Of a stretch of DNA of 64,000 bases, positions 35,862-44,179 are shown in pieces. The notes under the pieces were generated by a model. That model saw only the letters and a list, made by a program, of their open reading frames with translations, was not told the DNA's origin and made no database searches. The DNA is from Stappia indica (GTDB taxonomy: Bacteria > Pseudomonadota > Alphaproteobacteria > Rhizobiales > Stappiaceae), in the NCBI RefSeq assembly GCF_020177335.1, contig NZ_JAIVMG010000003.1, forward strand, positions 248,001 through 312,000. The letters are read 5' to 3'. The translations under genes and the position numbers were made by a program. Position 1 is the first letter of the stretch; every line of letters begins with the position of its first letter.

Positions 35862-36727
35862 GCGGACGCGACACCCTGCCGGACCTGCCGGCGTTGATGA
35901 TTGAGGAGACGGTCAAGGCCGCGCTGCTGGAAGACTGGGGCCGGACCGGCGATATCACCGCGCAGGCGACCTTGCCGCGCTCTGCCCGCGCCGATGCGGT
36001 CATTGCAGCCCGGGTGCCTGGGCGGATCGCCGGCATTGCCTGTGCGCTCGCCGCCTTCCGCCTCTCCGACCCGGAGATTCGCGCCGAGGCCCTGTGCCAG
36101 GATGGCGATCTTGTCTCGCCGGGGGACAAGGTGATGCGGATCGAGGGGCCGGCTCGGGCCGTGCTTGCCGCCGAGCGGGTTGCCCTGAACTTCCTGGGGC
36201 ATCTGTCCGGTGTGGCCAGCGCCACGCATCTGTTTGCCGAGAAGGTCGCGCATACCAAAGCGCGGATCGTCTGCACCCGCAAGACCACGCCGGGCCTGCG
36301 TGCTCTGGAGAAATACGCGGTGCGCTGCGGCGGCGGTGCCAACCACCGCTTCGGTCTCGATGATGCGATCCTGATCAAGGACAACCACATTGCCGTCGTC
36401 GGCAGCGTTGCCGAGGCGGTGGCCGCCGCCCGGCGCTTTGCCGGCCATCTGGTCAAGGTGGAGGTCGAGGTCGACACGCTGGAGCAGCTTCGCGAGGCGC
36501 TGGAAGCGGGGCCGGATGTGGTGATGCTCGACAACATGCCGCCGGCGCGCCTGCGCGAAGCGGTGGCAATCGCGAACGGCCGGGTGCTGCTGGAAGCTTC
36601 CGGCGGGGTCAATCTGGAAACGGTGGCCGGCATCGCCGAAACCGGCGTCGATCTCATCTCCGTCGGCTGGATCACCCATTCGGCGCCGGTGATGGATCTG
36701 GGGCTCGATATCGCGCTGCGCGGCTGA
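35858..36727 (+). CDS. nadC: Nicotinate-nucleotide pyrophosphorylase (carboxylating) NadC
   Basis: NadC turns quinolinate and PRPP into nicotinate mononucleotide, completing de novo synthesis. Motifs: [39 protein letters not shown] (the quinolinate-binding stretch), [11 protein letters not shown], and EVEVDTLEQ. The GTG start at 35858 overlaps the nadB stop by four bases and has AAAGGTG in front, which indicates translational coupling. 289 residues, normal for the family. Confidence 0.95.
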   Translation: MSGRDTLPDLPALMIEETVKAALLEDWGRTGDITAQATLPRSARADAVIAARVPGRIAGIACALAAFRLSDPEIRAEALCQDGDLVSPGDKVMRIEGPARAVLAAERVALNFLGHLSGVASATHLFAEKVAHTKARIVCTRKTTPGLRALEKYAVRCGGGANHRFGLDDAILIKDNHIAVVGSVAEAVAAARRFAGHLVKVEVEVDTLEQLREALEAGPDVVMLDNMPPARLREAVAIANGRVLLEASGGVNLETVAGIAETGVDLISVGWITHSAPVMDLGLDIALRG

Positions 36728-36733
36728 GCCGGC

Positions 36734-37657
36734 TTACCCGGTCGCGTCCGGCGCGATGCCCTTGAAGAAGCGGCGCGCCTCCTCCTCGAACACCCGGGTG
36801 ACCCAGGTGCCGGGCAGGCGTGCCGGTTTGGCAAGCGCGACCCGGTGCGGCGGGATGGGGTCTTCCAGCTGCAGATGGGCGACCGTTCCGCCGTCATAGG
36901 TGGTGCGATACGGCAATTCGGTCGCCAGCAGGCCGACGCCGAGGCGGCTTGCCACCATCGAGCGCAGCATCTCGATGGAACTGGTCTCCATGCCGATGCG
37001 CGCGCTCAGCCCGCGTGCCTGAATGATCGACAGGAAGAAGTTCCGGCTTTGCGGCAGGTTGACGAGGATGAGGGGATCCTCAAGCACTCGGGCGAGCGAA
37101 ACGCTGGTTTCTCCGGCGAGCGGATGATCGCCGGCCACCAGCGCATAGGGCCTTGCCTCATGCAGCGGCGTCATCTCCACATCTCCGCCAAGACCGAAGT
37201 CATAGACGATGGCAAGGTCGATGCGTCCGGTCTCCAGCCAGGCATGCAGGGTTTCCAGGTCCGCCTCGTGCAGGCGCAGCCGGGCATTGGGCACGCGCGT
37301 CCGGAACCGGTCGATCAGCGTGGGCACATAGCGCGGTCCCAGGGTGGAAAACACCCCCAGATCCAGCATCGGCGGCAGCGGCGCCTCCTTGCCGGCGGAG
37401 GCGAGGATTGCCCGTGTCTGCGCGCGCAGGCTGCGGAACTCGGCCAGCTTCTGCCGCCCGAAGCCGGTGAGCGCCATGCCCTGGCCGGTGGCGCGCAGGA
37501 ACAGCGGCTGGCCAAGGGTCTCCTCCAGCCGGGCCACCGCGAGGGACACCGAGGGCTGGGAGACGTTGACAAGGCGGGCGGCGGCGGCGGTGCTGCCGGT
37601 TTCGGCGACGGCGATGAAGTAGTCGACCTGCCGAAAGCTCAAGGGGATAGTTTCCAT
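36734..37657 (-). CDS. LysR family transcriptional regulator
   Basis: The 307-residue protein has an N-terminal LysR helix-turn-helix (FRQVDYFIAVAETGSTAAAARLVNVSQPSVSLAVARLE) and a C-terminal periplasmic-binding-protein-like effector domain. It is divergent from the CaiB-type transferase gene with only 80 bases between the starts, and a 20-base palindrome is centred there, so it most likely controls that operon and itself. The inducer is unknown, possibly an acyl-CoA or acid of the pathway. Confidence 0.9.
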   Translation of the reverse strand: METIPLSFRQVDYFIAVAETGSTAAAARLVNVSQPSVSLAVARLEETLGQPLFLRATGQGMALTGFGRQKLAEFRSLRAQTRAILASAGKEAPLPPMLDLGVFSTLGPRYVPTLIDRFRTRVPNARLRLHEADLETLHAWLETGRIDLAIVYDFGLGGDVEMTPLHEARPYALVAGDHPLAGETSVSLARVLEDPLILVNLPQSRNFFLSIIQARGLSARIGMETSSIEMLRSMVASRLGVGLLATELPYRTTYDGGTVAHLQLEDPIPPHRVALAKPARLPGTWVTRVFEEEARRFFKGIAPDATG

Positions 37658-37670
37658 TTATCCCTTATAT

Positions 37671-37690
37671 GAAAGAAATGTATTTCTTTC
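37671..37690. promoter_or_regulatory. 20-base palindrome between divergent LysR and CaiB genes
   Basis: GAAAGAAAT (37671-37679) and ATTTCTTTC (37682-37690) are perfect inverted repeats around GT. The element is AT-rich in a GC-rich setting and lies 14-33 bases from the LysR start and 48-67 from the CaiB start. It is the natural binding site candidate for the LysR protein. Confidence 0.65.
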
Positions 37691-37737
37691 TATATCCGCC
37701 GCCCGCCTAGGCTCTGCCGAATGAGCCAGGCAAGAGG

Positions 37738-38913
37738 ATGGCGGAAATGGAAACGGAAAAGGCGGCACGGCCGCTTGACGGCGTGCGGGTGCTGGATTTC
37801 ACTCGGGTTCTGGCCGGACCCTATTGCACGGCGATGCTGGCCGATCTCGGCGCCGATGTGATCAAGATCGAAAGCCCCGGCGGCGATGATTACCGTCATG
37901 TCGGGCCGTTCCGTGAGGAAGAAAGCCTGCTGTTTCAGGCGGTCAATCGCGGCAAGCGGTCGATCGCGATGGATCTGAAGGATCCGGCGGCGGTGCAAAA
38001 GGTGCGGGAGCTGGTCAGGTCCGCCGATCTGCTGGTGGAGAACTTCCGCCCCGGGGTGATGACCAGGCTCGGCCTCGGCCCGGAGGCGCTTCAGGCGGAA
38101 AACCCCGGACTGGTCTATGTCAGCGTCTCCGGTTTCGGTCAGAGCGGGCCGAATGTCGCCCGCCCGGCCTATGACATCATCGTCCAGGCCATGTCCGGCC
38201 TGATGCATCTCAGCGGCGAGCCGGACGGAGCGCCGACCATGGTCGGCGAGGCGGTGGGCGATGTGGCCGGCGGGGTGTTCGCCGCCTTCGGGGCGATGGT
38301 CGCCCTGTTCGAGCGCCAGCGCACCGGCCGGGGGCGCCATGTGGATGTGGCGCTGTTCGATTCTCTCCTGGCGATGATGCCGACGGCGGCGACCCGCGTT
38401 CTGATGGCTGGCGAGGATCCCATGCGCACCGGCAACCGCCATGCCCTGTCGGCGCCCTTTGGCACCTACCGGGCCTCGGACGGACATTTCGCCGTGGCGG
38501 TGCTGAACGACCGTCTGTTCCAGGCGTTTTGCCGGGCGATTGGCGAGGAGGCCCTGACCGCCGATCCGCGCTTTGCCAGCGATGTGCTGCGCCGCCAGAA
38601 CGAGCCGGCGCTGGCCACTCATATCGAGGGTTGGTCGGCGGGGCTGACCGCTGCGGAGGCGGTCGAGCGGCTTGCCGAAGCCGGCATTCCGGCGGCCCCC
38701 ATTGAGACCGCCGCGGACGCCTGGCGTTCGCCGCAGGCCTCCGCGCGCGGCCTTGCCAGCATCGTCGATCACCCGCTGTTCGGGGCGCTGTCGGTCCCCG
38801 AGCAGCCGGTGCATTTCTCCGGTGCGCCCCGGGGTGGCCGGCGGCCCGCGCCAGCCCTCAATCAGCATGAAACAGAAATCCTTGCCGGACTGACCGAAGG
38901 AGCCAGCCAATGA
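37738..38913 (+). CDS. CaiB/BaiF (class III) CoA transferase
   Basis: The 391-residue protein is a class III CoA transferase: it moves CoA between acyl groups through an aspartyl-CoA thioester. RPLDGVRVLDFTRVLAGPYC, LGADVIKIESPGGDDYR, and RGKRSIAMDLKDP are typical, and the catalytic Asp is in the ARPAYDIIVQAMSGLM region. The substrate is unknown; relatives handle itaconate, succinate, glutarate or aromatic acyl groups. ATG 37738 is used, but ATG 37747 has a better-spaced GAGGAT. It overlaps the acyl-CoA dehydrogenase gene (ATGA). Confidence 0.9.
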   Translation: MAEMETEKAARPLDGVRVLDFTRVLAGPYCTAMLADLGADVIKIESPGGDDYRHVGPFREEESLLFQAVNRGKRSIAMDLKDPAAVQKVRELVRSADLLVENFRPGVMTRLGLGPEALQAENPGLVYVSVSGFGQSGPNVARPAYDIIVQAMSGLMHLSGEPDGAPTMVGEAVGDVAGGVFAAFGAMVALFERQRTGRGRHVDVALFDSLLAMMPTAATRVLMAGEDPMRTGNRHALSAPFGTYRASDGHFAVAVLNDRLFQAFCRAIGEEALTADPRFASDVLRRQNEPALATHIEGWSAGLTAAEAVERLAEAGIPAAPIETAADAWRSPQASARGLASIVDHPLFGALSVPEQPVHFSGAPRGGRRPAPALNQHETEILAGLTEGASQ

Positions 38914-40046
38914 CCCCGACATTTCGTGACGATGAAGCGATGATCATCGAACAGATCGCCCGCTTCGCCGAAAAGACGCTGGCGCCGCAGGCCGCGCGGA
39001 TCGACGAGGAGGGGCAGTTCGCCACCATCCACCGCGATGCGCTGGCGGAAATGGGCATTCTGGGCATGAACCTGCCGGAGCAATATGGCGGGGTGGGGCT
39101 GCCCGGCCCGGCGCTCTACCGGGCGGTGGAGCTGATCGCCGGCGCCTGCGGGTCCACCGCCTCCATGCTGACCGCACATTTTCTGGCAACTGATTCCCTG
39201 CTTCTGGGCGGCGATGAGGCGTTGAAGCAGCGCTATCTGCCGGCGGCGGCCGAGGGGCGGATGCTTGGCGCCTTCGCGCTGACGGAACCGGAAGCGGGTT
39301 CGAACCCGGCGGACATGCGCAGCCACGCGGTGGCCGAGGACGGCGGCTACCGGCTGAAGGGCTCCAAGTGCTTCATCTCCAATGCCGGCGCGGCGGATTT
39401 CATGGTGGTCTATGCCAAGACCGACCGGACCGCCGGCGCGCGCGGCGTCAGCGCCTTCGTGGTCGAACCGAAGACGACCGAGGGCATCGAGATCGGCCCC
39501 AATGAAAAGACCATGGGCCTGCGCGGCGGCCATGTTTTCAGCTTGTCGCTCGATTGCCACGTGCCTGCTGAAAATCTGTTGGGCGCGGAGGGCACCGGCT
39601 TCCGCACCGCGATGAAGGTGCTCGACAACGGCCGGATCGAGGTGGCGGCGCAGGCGACCGGCATCGCCGAGGCCGCCCTTGAGGCTGCGGTTGCCTATGC
39701 CAAGGAGCGCAAGGTCGGCGGCCATGCCATCGCCGACTTTCAGGGGCTGCAGTGGATGCTGGCCGATATGGCCACCGATCTGGCGGCGGCAAGGGCGCTG
39801 GCCTATCAGGCGGCGGAAAAGCGCGGCACCGGTCAGCGCTATTCGCGCGAATCCGCCTTCGCCAAGCTCTATGCCAGCGAGGCCGCCTGGCGGATCGCCG
39901 ACCGGGCGCTGCAGATCCACGGCGGCTACGGCTACACCTGCGATTTCCCGCTGGAGCGCTACCTGCGCGATCTGCGCATTTTCCGCATTTACGAGGGTTC
40001 TTCTGAGATCCAGCGCACCATCATTGCCCGCGACCTCTTGAGCTGA
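38910..40046 (+). CDS. Acyl-CoA dehydrogenase
   Basis: The 378-residue flavoprotein introduces a double bond into an acyl-CoA and passes electrons to ETF. Family signatures are present: GAFALTEPEAGSNPADM, and the C-terminal QIHGGYGYTCDFPLERYLRDLRIFRIYEGSSEIQ. It starts in the stop codon of the CaiB gene, with AGGAG upstream, so the two are translationally coupled and probably treat the same acyl group: activation by CoA transfer, then dehydrogenation. The gene's last 26 bases overlap the end of the convergent GGDEF gene. Confidence 0.93.
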   Translation: MTPTFRDDEAMIIEQIARFAEKTLAPQAARIDEEGQFATIHRDALAEMGILGMNLPEQYGGVGLPGPALYRAVELIAGACGSTASMLTAHFLATDSLLLGGDEALKQRYLPAAAEGRMLGAFALTEPEAGSNPADMRSHAVAEDGGYRLKGSKCFISNAGAADFMVVYAKTDRTAGARGVSAFVVEPKTTEGIEIGPNEKTMGLRGGHVFSLSLDCHVPAENLLGAEGTGFRTAMKVLDNGRIEVAAQATGIAEAALEAAVAYAKERKVGGHAIADFQGLQWMLADMATDLAAARALAYQAAEKRGTGQRYSRESAFAKLYASEAAWRIADRALQIHGGYGYTCDFPLERYLRDLRIFRIYEGSSEIQRTIIARDLLS

Positions 40047-41853
40047 CGTCGCTGTCCGGGCCGAGGCGGCAGGCGGCAACCCCGTCTTCCATCGCCTTGG
40101 CCCGGTTCTTGAGCGCCGCGATATGGGTGCTCAGGGTGTCGGGGTCATTGACCCGCACCCGCCGGGGAAGAAAAAGCACCGCGATGGAGCAGGACAGCAG
40201 CGGATAGCGTTGCGGCTGCCCCTTCCGGTCGCTGGCCAGAATGAAGCCCTGTCGCCGGTGGTTTGCCTCATGCAGGCTTTCCACCTCATGCCGGAAGTCC
40301 CGGCGCAGCTCGCGCATGACTTCCTCCAGTGGCGCCAGCTCCTGTCCCTTGATGCCGAGAAAGAAATCATCGCCGCCGACATGGCCGATGAAGGCCGCCA
40401 GGTTCTGAAGCTTGCGACGGGCGATCTCCGCGAACAGCATCAGGGCACGGTCGCCGAGGCGGAAGCCGTAGGTGTCGTTGAACGGCTTGAAATTGTCGAA
40501 ATCGACGTAGCAGAAGGCGCGATCGACGTCCGATTGCAGCGCCGCCTTGCCGACATGATCGAAGATTGCCGCGTTTCCCGGCAATTTTGTCAGCGGATTC
40601 TGATCCTGTGCAATCCGCAGTCTGGTTTCGTTGGAAAGCTTCAACAGCGCATTGGTCGGCAGATAGCCCGCATAGCGACCGTTTTGCGTGATCACGATGC
40701 CCTCGGATGGATCCGAGCTGCTGATCTCCACAAGGGTTTCCAGTGGGGTGTGGATATCCGCCACGGCACAATGGCGAATGAAACGCCGCAGGTGATTGTC
40801 GATGGTGGGATTGAGCAGCAGGTCGCGCCCGTAGGAGGTATAGAGCAGGCTCTTGAGATCGGGTTCCAGGATGAGGCCGGTCGGGTGATCGAGAGCGTCG
40901 AGCACCGGCAATACCGTCTGGCGGGCGTTCGCGCGGAAGATTTCCAGCGCTCTGGAGATGCTGGCCCCGGTGTGGATCGACGGCAGGACCTCCATCTCCC
41001 GCATCAGGAAGCCCGGATCGGCGCCAAGAGCCTCGCCATGGCGCAGAGCGGCGGCGCCAATCGTGTCATAGCACCGGCGCAAGCTCTGAAGATCAAGCGT
41101 GGGCTCTGCAATCAGCGCCCCTTGCACCAGATCGCAGCCCATTTCCCGACAGGCGCGCAGATCCGCCTCCGTTTCCACATTTTGCGCGAGCACCCGTCCG
41201 CCGAGCGCGTGGGCGAGATCGACCAGGCTCGCGGCGAAGCGCATCCGGCGCGCATCCCCGTGCAGGCCCGCGAAGAAGCTGCGGCCCAGCTTGAGCAAGC
41301 GCGGCCCCTGTTCGTATAGGGTCTGGAGCGGGGTGCCGATGGATTCAAGGCCGTCATGGGCATGGGAGAAGCCAAAACCGCGGGCCGTCATTACGAAACG
41401 ATCGATGCTGTCCTGAGGGATCAATCCGCTTGCTGTCGGTGGCTCCAGGCAAATCGCTTCTGGCGCCAGTTTGTGCTTGGCCGTCAGGTTCTGGGTTTCC
41501 TTCAGCAGAGCGCCGTCGAGATCGAGGATGTGCTTGCTGACCGGCAACAGAAGCAGGAGGGGGCGTGCCTCCGAGAGCCGGGCGAATTGGGCGATTGCCC
41601 TTGCCCGCAGCAGGGTCACGAACTCGGGAAGACAGCCAGTCTCCGCAGCGAAGTCATGAATGAGATGGGGCGCGTCGAAGCCGAGTTTTTCCGGCCCGCA
41701 CAAATGGGCGCCGAGCCCCTGAATCTCGCCGGTGTGGCTGTCGACAAAGGGTTGCAATGCAATGTCGAGATGAGCGCGGGCATTGGCCAGAAACAGATGG
41801 CTGTTCCGGTGCGAACGCCAGGCCTGCGTCAGGGCGTCGATGTCATGGCTCAT
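40021..41853 (-). CDS. EAL-CBS-GGDEF protein with degenerate EAL domain
   Basis: The order is N-terminal EAL-like domain (about 20-250), CBS pair (about 290-430), then GGDEF domain (about 440-600). The EAL domain has lost its catalytic set: the EAL motif reads GLGAHL, the DDFG region reads SHAHDGL, and KIDRSF reads KLGRSF; NVETEADL keeps only part of the motif. The GGDEF site reads GGDDF with FNDTYGFRLGDRAL before it, which may still allow cyclase activity; no RxxD inhibitory site is visible. ATG 41853 has GGAG upstream. 610 residues. The protein probably senses a nucleotide through CBS and makes or binds c-di-GMP. Confidence 0.87.
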   Translation of the reverse strand: MSHDIDALTQAWRSHRNSHLFLANARAHLDIALQPFVDSHTGEIQGLGAHLCGPEKLGFDAPHLIHDFAAETGCLPEFVTLLRARAIAQFARLSEARPLLLLLPVSKHILDLDGALLKETQNLTAKHKLAPEAICLEPPTASGLIPQDSIDRFVMTARGFGFSHAHDGLESIGTPLQTLYEQGPRLLKLGRSFFAGLHGDARRMRFAASLVDLAHALGGRVLAQNVETEADLRACREMGCDLVQGALIAEPTLDLQSLRRCYDTIGAAALRHGEALGADPGFLMREMEVLPSIHTGASISRALEIFRANARQTVLPVLDALDHPTGLILEPDLKSLLYTSYGRDLLLNPTIDNHLRRFIRHCAVADIHTPLETLVEISSSDPSEGIVITQNGRYAGYLPTNALLKLSNETRLRIAQDQNPLTKLPGNAAIFDHVGKAALQSDVDRAFCYVDFDNFKPFNDTYGFRLGDRALMLFAEIARRKLQNLAAFIGHVGGDDFFLGIKGQELAPLEEVMRELRRDFRHEVESLHEANHRRQGFILASDRKGQPQRYPLLSCSIAVLFLPRRVRVNDPDTLSTHIAALKNRAKAMEDGVAACRLGPDSDVSSRGRGQ

Positions 41854-41984
41854 CTGCGGGGCTCCGCGGCCGCTAACCGGCCGGCGCGCACGACTCACAT
41901 GCCCGGGCTGGGCAGGTCGAACGTCAGGGCGAGAACCCTAGCTGGCAAATTTGAAGCCAATATTACGCTGGGAGATGATATCGA

Positions 41985-42377
41985 ATGAGCGCTGTCGAAA
42001 TGGAACTTCAGGATCTTGCGATGCAGTGCTGGGACAATGCCGAATTTGGTGCCATCGAAGTTTTTTTGGGAATGGTCCTGGCCATCTTCGCCGTGCTGAC
42101 CATCAACTGGGCGATTATCGATCTCGCGGCCAAGGGCGAGAGTGTTACCGCTGCGAACGCCGGCGCGGCGATGACGATCGGGGCGCTGTTGATGACGGGA
42201 GGTGGTTGGCTGACCGGCCGGATCGTGTTCTTTTCCTATCTGATCGTGCATTCACGATATGACAATCCTTTCTTGTACTGGTCCGTCATGTGGGGCTGTA
42301 TCTTCATTTTTGCTCAAGGGGTTGTTCAGTTTTCTCTCGATATTCGAGACCCTGTTATTTTATTGATTGATTTGTAA
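41985..42377 (+). CDS. Unrecognised membrane protein with three helices
   Basis: The 130-residue protein has three hydrophobic segments (about residues 23-50, 60-87 and 95-115) and an acidic N terminus. I recognise no family. Codon use differs from the neighbours: the gene has many A/T-ending codons, such as the final stretch GTTATTTTATTGATTGATTT, and the flanking gaps are also AT-richer. This suggests recent acquisition or relaxed selection. It lies alone between two minus-strand genes. Confidence 0.6.
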   Translation: MSAVEMELQDLAMQCWDNAEFGAIEVFLGMVLAIFAVLTINWAIIDLAAKGESVTAANAGAAMTIGALLMTGGGWLTGRIVFFSYLIVHSRYDNPFLYWSVMWGCIFIFAQGVVQFSLDIRDPVILLIDL

Positions 42378-42444
42378 ATCTTCAAAACGGGATTTCGGCA
42401 AACCCTGATCTTACCAGATCCATGGAGACGGTCGGGTAGGCTGT

Positions 42445-42666
42445 TCAGCGCCGAACGCAGTGCCACAACCCGGCAACCATGAGCGCCATGCCGAGGAGGA
42501 AGGTCGGGACAAAATGCTGAAGCGCTTCCCAGTCATCCCAATGCAGGGAGACACCGCCGCAGCCCGTGGGGTTCATGCCGCAGCCGAAGGCGTTGAGCCA
42601 GTACCAGGCCGCAAATGTGACACCGAAAATGAGCGCGCCGGAGACGAGGAGCAACACGGCTTTCAT
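42445..42666 (-). CDS. Small membrane protein with two helices, unknown
   Basis: The 73-residue product has two hydrophobic helices (4-23 and 52-69) joined by a Cys/Gly-rich loop (FGCGMNPTGCGGVSLHWDD). The third-position G/C pattern supports coding. I recognise no family. It is 64 bases downstream of the SleB-type hydrolase gene on the same strand and may be cotranscribed with it. Confidence 0.55.
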   Translation of the reverse strand: MKAVLLLVSGALIFGVTFAAWYWLNAFGCGMNPTGCGGVSLHWDDWEALQHFVPTFLLGMALMVAGLWHCVRR

Positions 42667-42730
42667 GGGGGCCTGTTTCGTTGCGCGCGCCAGGGGCGAA
42701 GGCGCTGGAGCGGCGGGCTGGTTCGGGTGG

Positions 42731-43936
42731 CTAGCTCCAGCCGCCGCCCTTGGTCTTGTAAAAGATGTGCTGGCCGATCTTTTGCAGCCGGGTCATGTAG
42801 CGGGCCCAACGCGGCTTGACGTAGGTCGCATGGTAATGGGTCGAGGCGCCGACCTTTTCCAGATACCGCTGGCCGGAGACCGTTTCCCGCGCCACCTTTT
42901 GCGCCACCTTCCAGCGCTCGCGATCGTTGATCCGGTCGCGGATGCCATCGCAGGCGAAGGAGAACTGGCAGCGATTGCGCTTTGTGCGGTTCTGGTAGAC
43001 CACCTTGCAGATGGTCGGCGGGTAGGTGGGGTTTTTCACCCGGTTGAGCACCACCTGGGCAACCGCCACCTGGCCGTTGAGCGGCTCGCCGCGTGCCTCG
43101 AAATAGACCGCCTCGGCAAGGCAGCGCTGTTCCTTGGCGGCCAGCACGCTGGCGGGGAGCGGACGTTTGGCCCACCAGAATGGATCGCTGTCGCTGTTGG
43201 CTTCGAGCGCGGCCTCTTCTTCGGCCGAAAGCGGCAGTGTGCTGCCGCCGAGCAACGCCTCGAACGGCGCGCGAATGTTTTCGGTCCCTTCGGGCGCATA
43301 GGCCGAGGCCAGCGAAACGCTGGTGGCGGCGACATTGCGGGCAATCGCCAGCCGGGTCAGGTCGAGCGGGCTTCTGCCCGTCTGCGTGGCGGCAAGGGCC
43401 GTGCCGGTGGTCGGCGCGGATTTGATGAAGGCGACGCGCGGGTTCTGGACCGCGCGGTTCTCGCCGATCAGGCTGGCCATCTGGTAGACGGCGCCGGCGG
43501 CAACCCCGACCATCTGCCGGTCCGGGGCCATCGAGACATATCGGTCGCCCTTGGTGGCGCGGTTGACCCTGGTCTTGTCCGACAGGACCCCGGGGGCCAC
43601 TTCCTTGACGTAGCTCTCCAGCCCGCGCACCACCGCCGGATCGGATCCGGGCATGGCGTTGGTGACGGCATAATCGGGCGCATCGGCCTGGCGCGGGCGG
43701 GAGGCATCGGCCAGCACAAGGGTCGGCGCCAGGCTGGAGGCATGCGGTGCGGCCTCGATCGCCGACATCCAGCGCGGGGCATTGGCGCGGTTCGCCTCCA
43801 TCAGCGCGGCGATGTCCTGCTGGGCGACCGGCAGGGTTGCCAAGAGATAGAAGGCGGGCGCCGAGGTGGCGAGAACACCGATGGCGCGGCCGCGTCTGCG
43901 GCTTCGCGGGGAAGCTGATTGCACCGTGCCAAACAT
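42731..43936 (-). CDS. Cell wall hydrolase, SleB (hydrolase_2) type
   Basis: The 401-residue protein has an N-terminal membrane anchor or signal (GVLATSAPAFYLLATLPVA), a long linker, and a C-terminal SleB-like lysozyme fold domain: CLAEAVYFEARGEPLNGQVAVAQVVLNRV, CKVVYQNRTKRNRCQFSFACDG, and HYHATYVKPRWA. The catalytic Glu is in YFEARGE. In alphaproteobacteria such proteins act as periplasmic peptidoglycan hydrolases linked to growth or division, although spores are absent. ATG 43936 is chosen as MFGTVQSASP. TTAACC repeats lie about 90 bases upstream. Confidence 0.88.
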   Translation of the reverse strand: MFGTVQSASPRSRRRGRAIGVLATSAPAFYLLATLPVAQQDIAALMEANRANAPRWMSAIEAAPHASSLAPTLVLADASRPRQADAPDYAVTNAMPGSDPAVVRGLESYVKEVAPGVLSDKTRVNRATKGDRYVSMAPDRQMVGVAAGAVYQMASLIGENRAVQNPRVAFIKSAPTTGTALAATQTGRSPLDLTRLAIARNVAATSVSLASAYAPEGTENIRAPFEALLGGSTLPLSAEEEAALEANSDSDPFWWAKRPLPASVLAAKEQRCLAEAVYFEARGEPLNGQVAVAQVVLNRVKNPTYPPTICKVVYQNRTKRNRCQFSFACDGIRDRINDRERWKVAQKVARETVSGQRYLEKVGASTHYHATYVKPRWARYMTRLQKIGQHIFYKTKGGGWS

Positions 43937-44020
43937 ACGCGGCAACTCCGGTCCTGGGCGATACGCGGTGACGGCGGGCGGCAAGGGCCCGCCAGACGTG
44001 TCAGTGCTTATCCTCCGCTC

Positions 44021-44041
44021 TTAACCTTGAGAGAGGGTTAA
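44021..44041 (-). promoter_or_regulatory. TTAACC inverted repeat upstream of the cell wall hydrolase gene
   Basis: TTAACC (44021-44026) and GGTTAA (44036-44041) form an inverted repeat with a 9-base spacer, 85-105 bases before the start codon at 43936. TTAACC is the half-site bound by CtrA-type regulators, but the spacing does not match TTAA-N7-TTAA, so the reading is tentative. Confidence 0.35.
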
Positions 44042-44179
44042 CCAGGTCGGAAGTCGGCGGAAACAGGGAAGTCGGTGCGCCGCGCCGCGATAAACCGCGG
44101 CGAACAGGGTTAATGGCTGTGCTAAGATTTGGTGCAACTGGCTGCGCTGGCGTTGTTTTTTCTGTCGAAGACAAGCGCT

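Noticed and set aside
39295-39308. CGGGTTCGAACCCG resembles the T-arm of a tRNA
   Set aside because: It lies inside the acyl-CoA dehydrogenase gene, where it encodes the conserved EAGSNPADM motif. No acceptor, D or anticodon arm can be placed around it.
41895-42251. Minus-strand open frame opposite the 130-residue membrane protein
   Set aside because: The translation is His/Arg-rich and lacks hydrophobic or domain structure; the plus-strand frame has clean membrane helices.
44083-44102. CGCCGCG-ATAAAC-CGCGGCG hairpin as the terminator of the RluA-type gene
   Set aside because: The stem is good but no T run follows on the minus strand and it lies 78 bases past the stop, so I mention it only as a GC hairpin.
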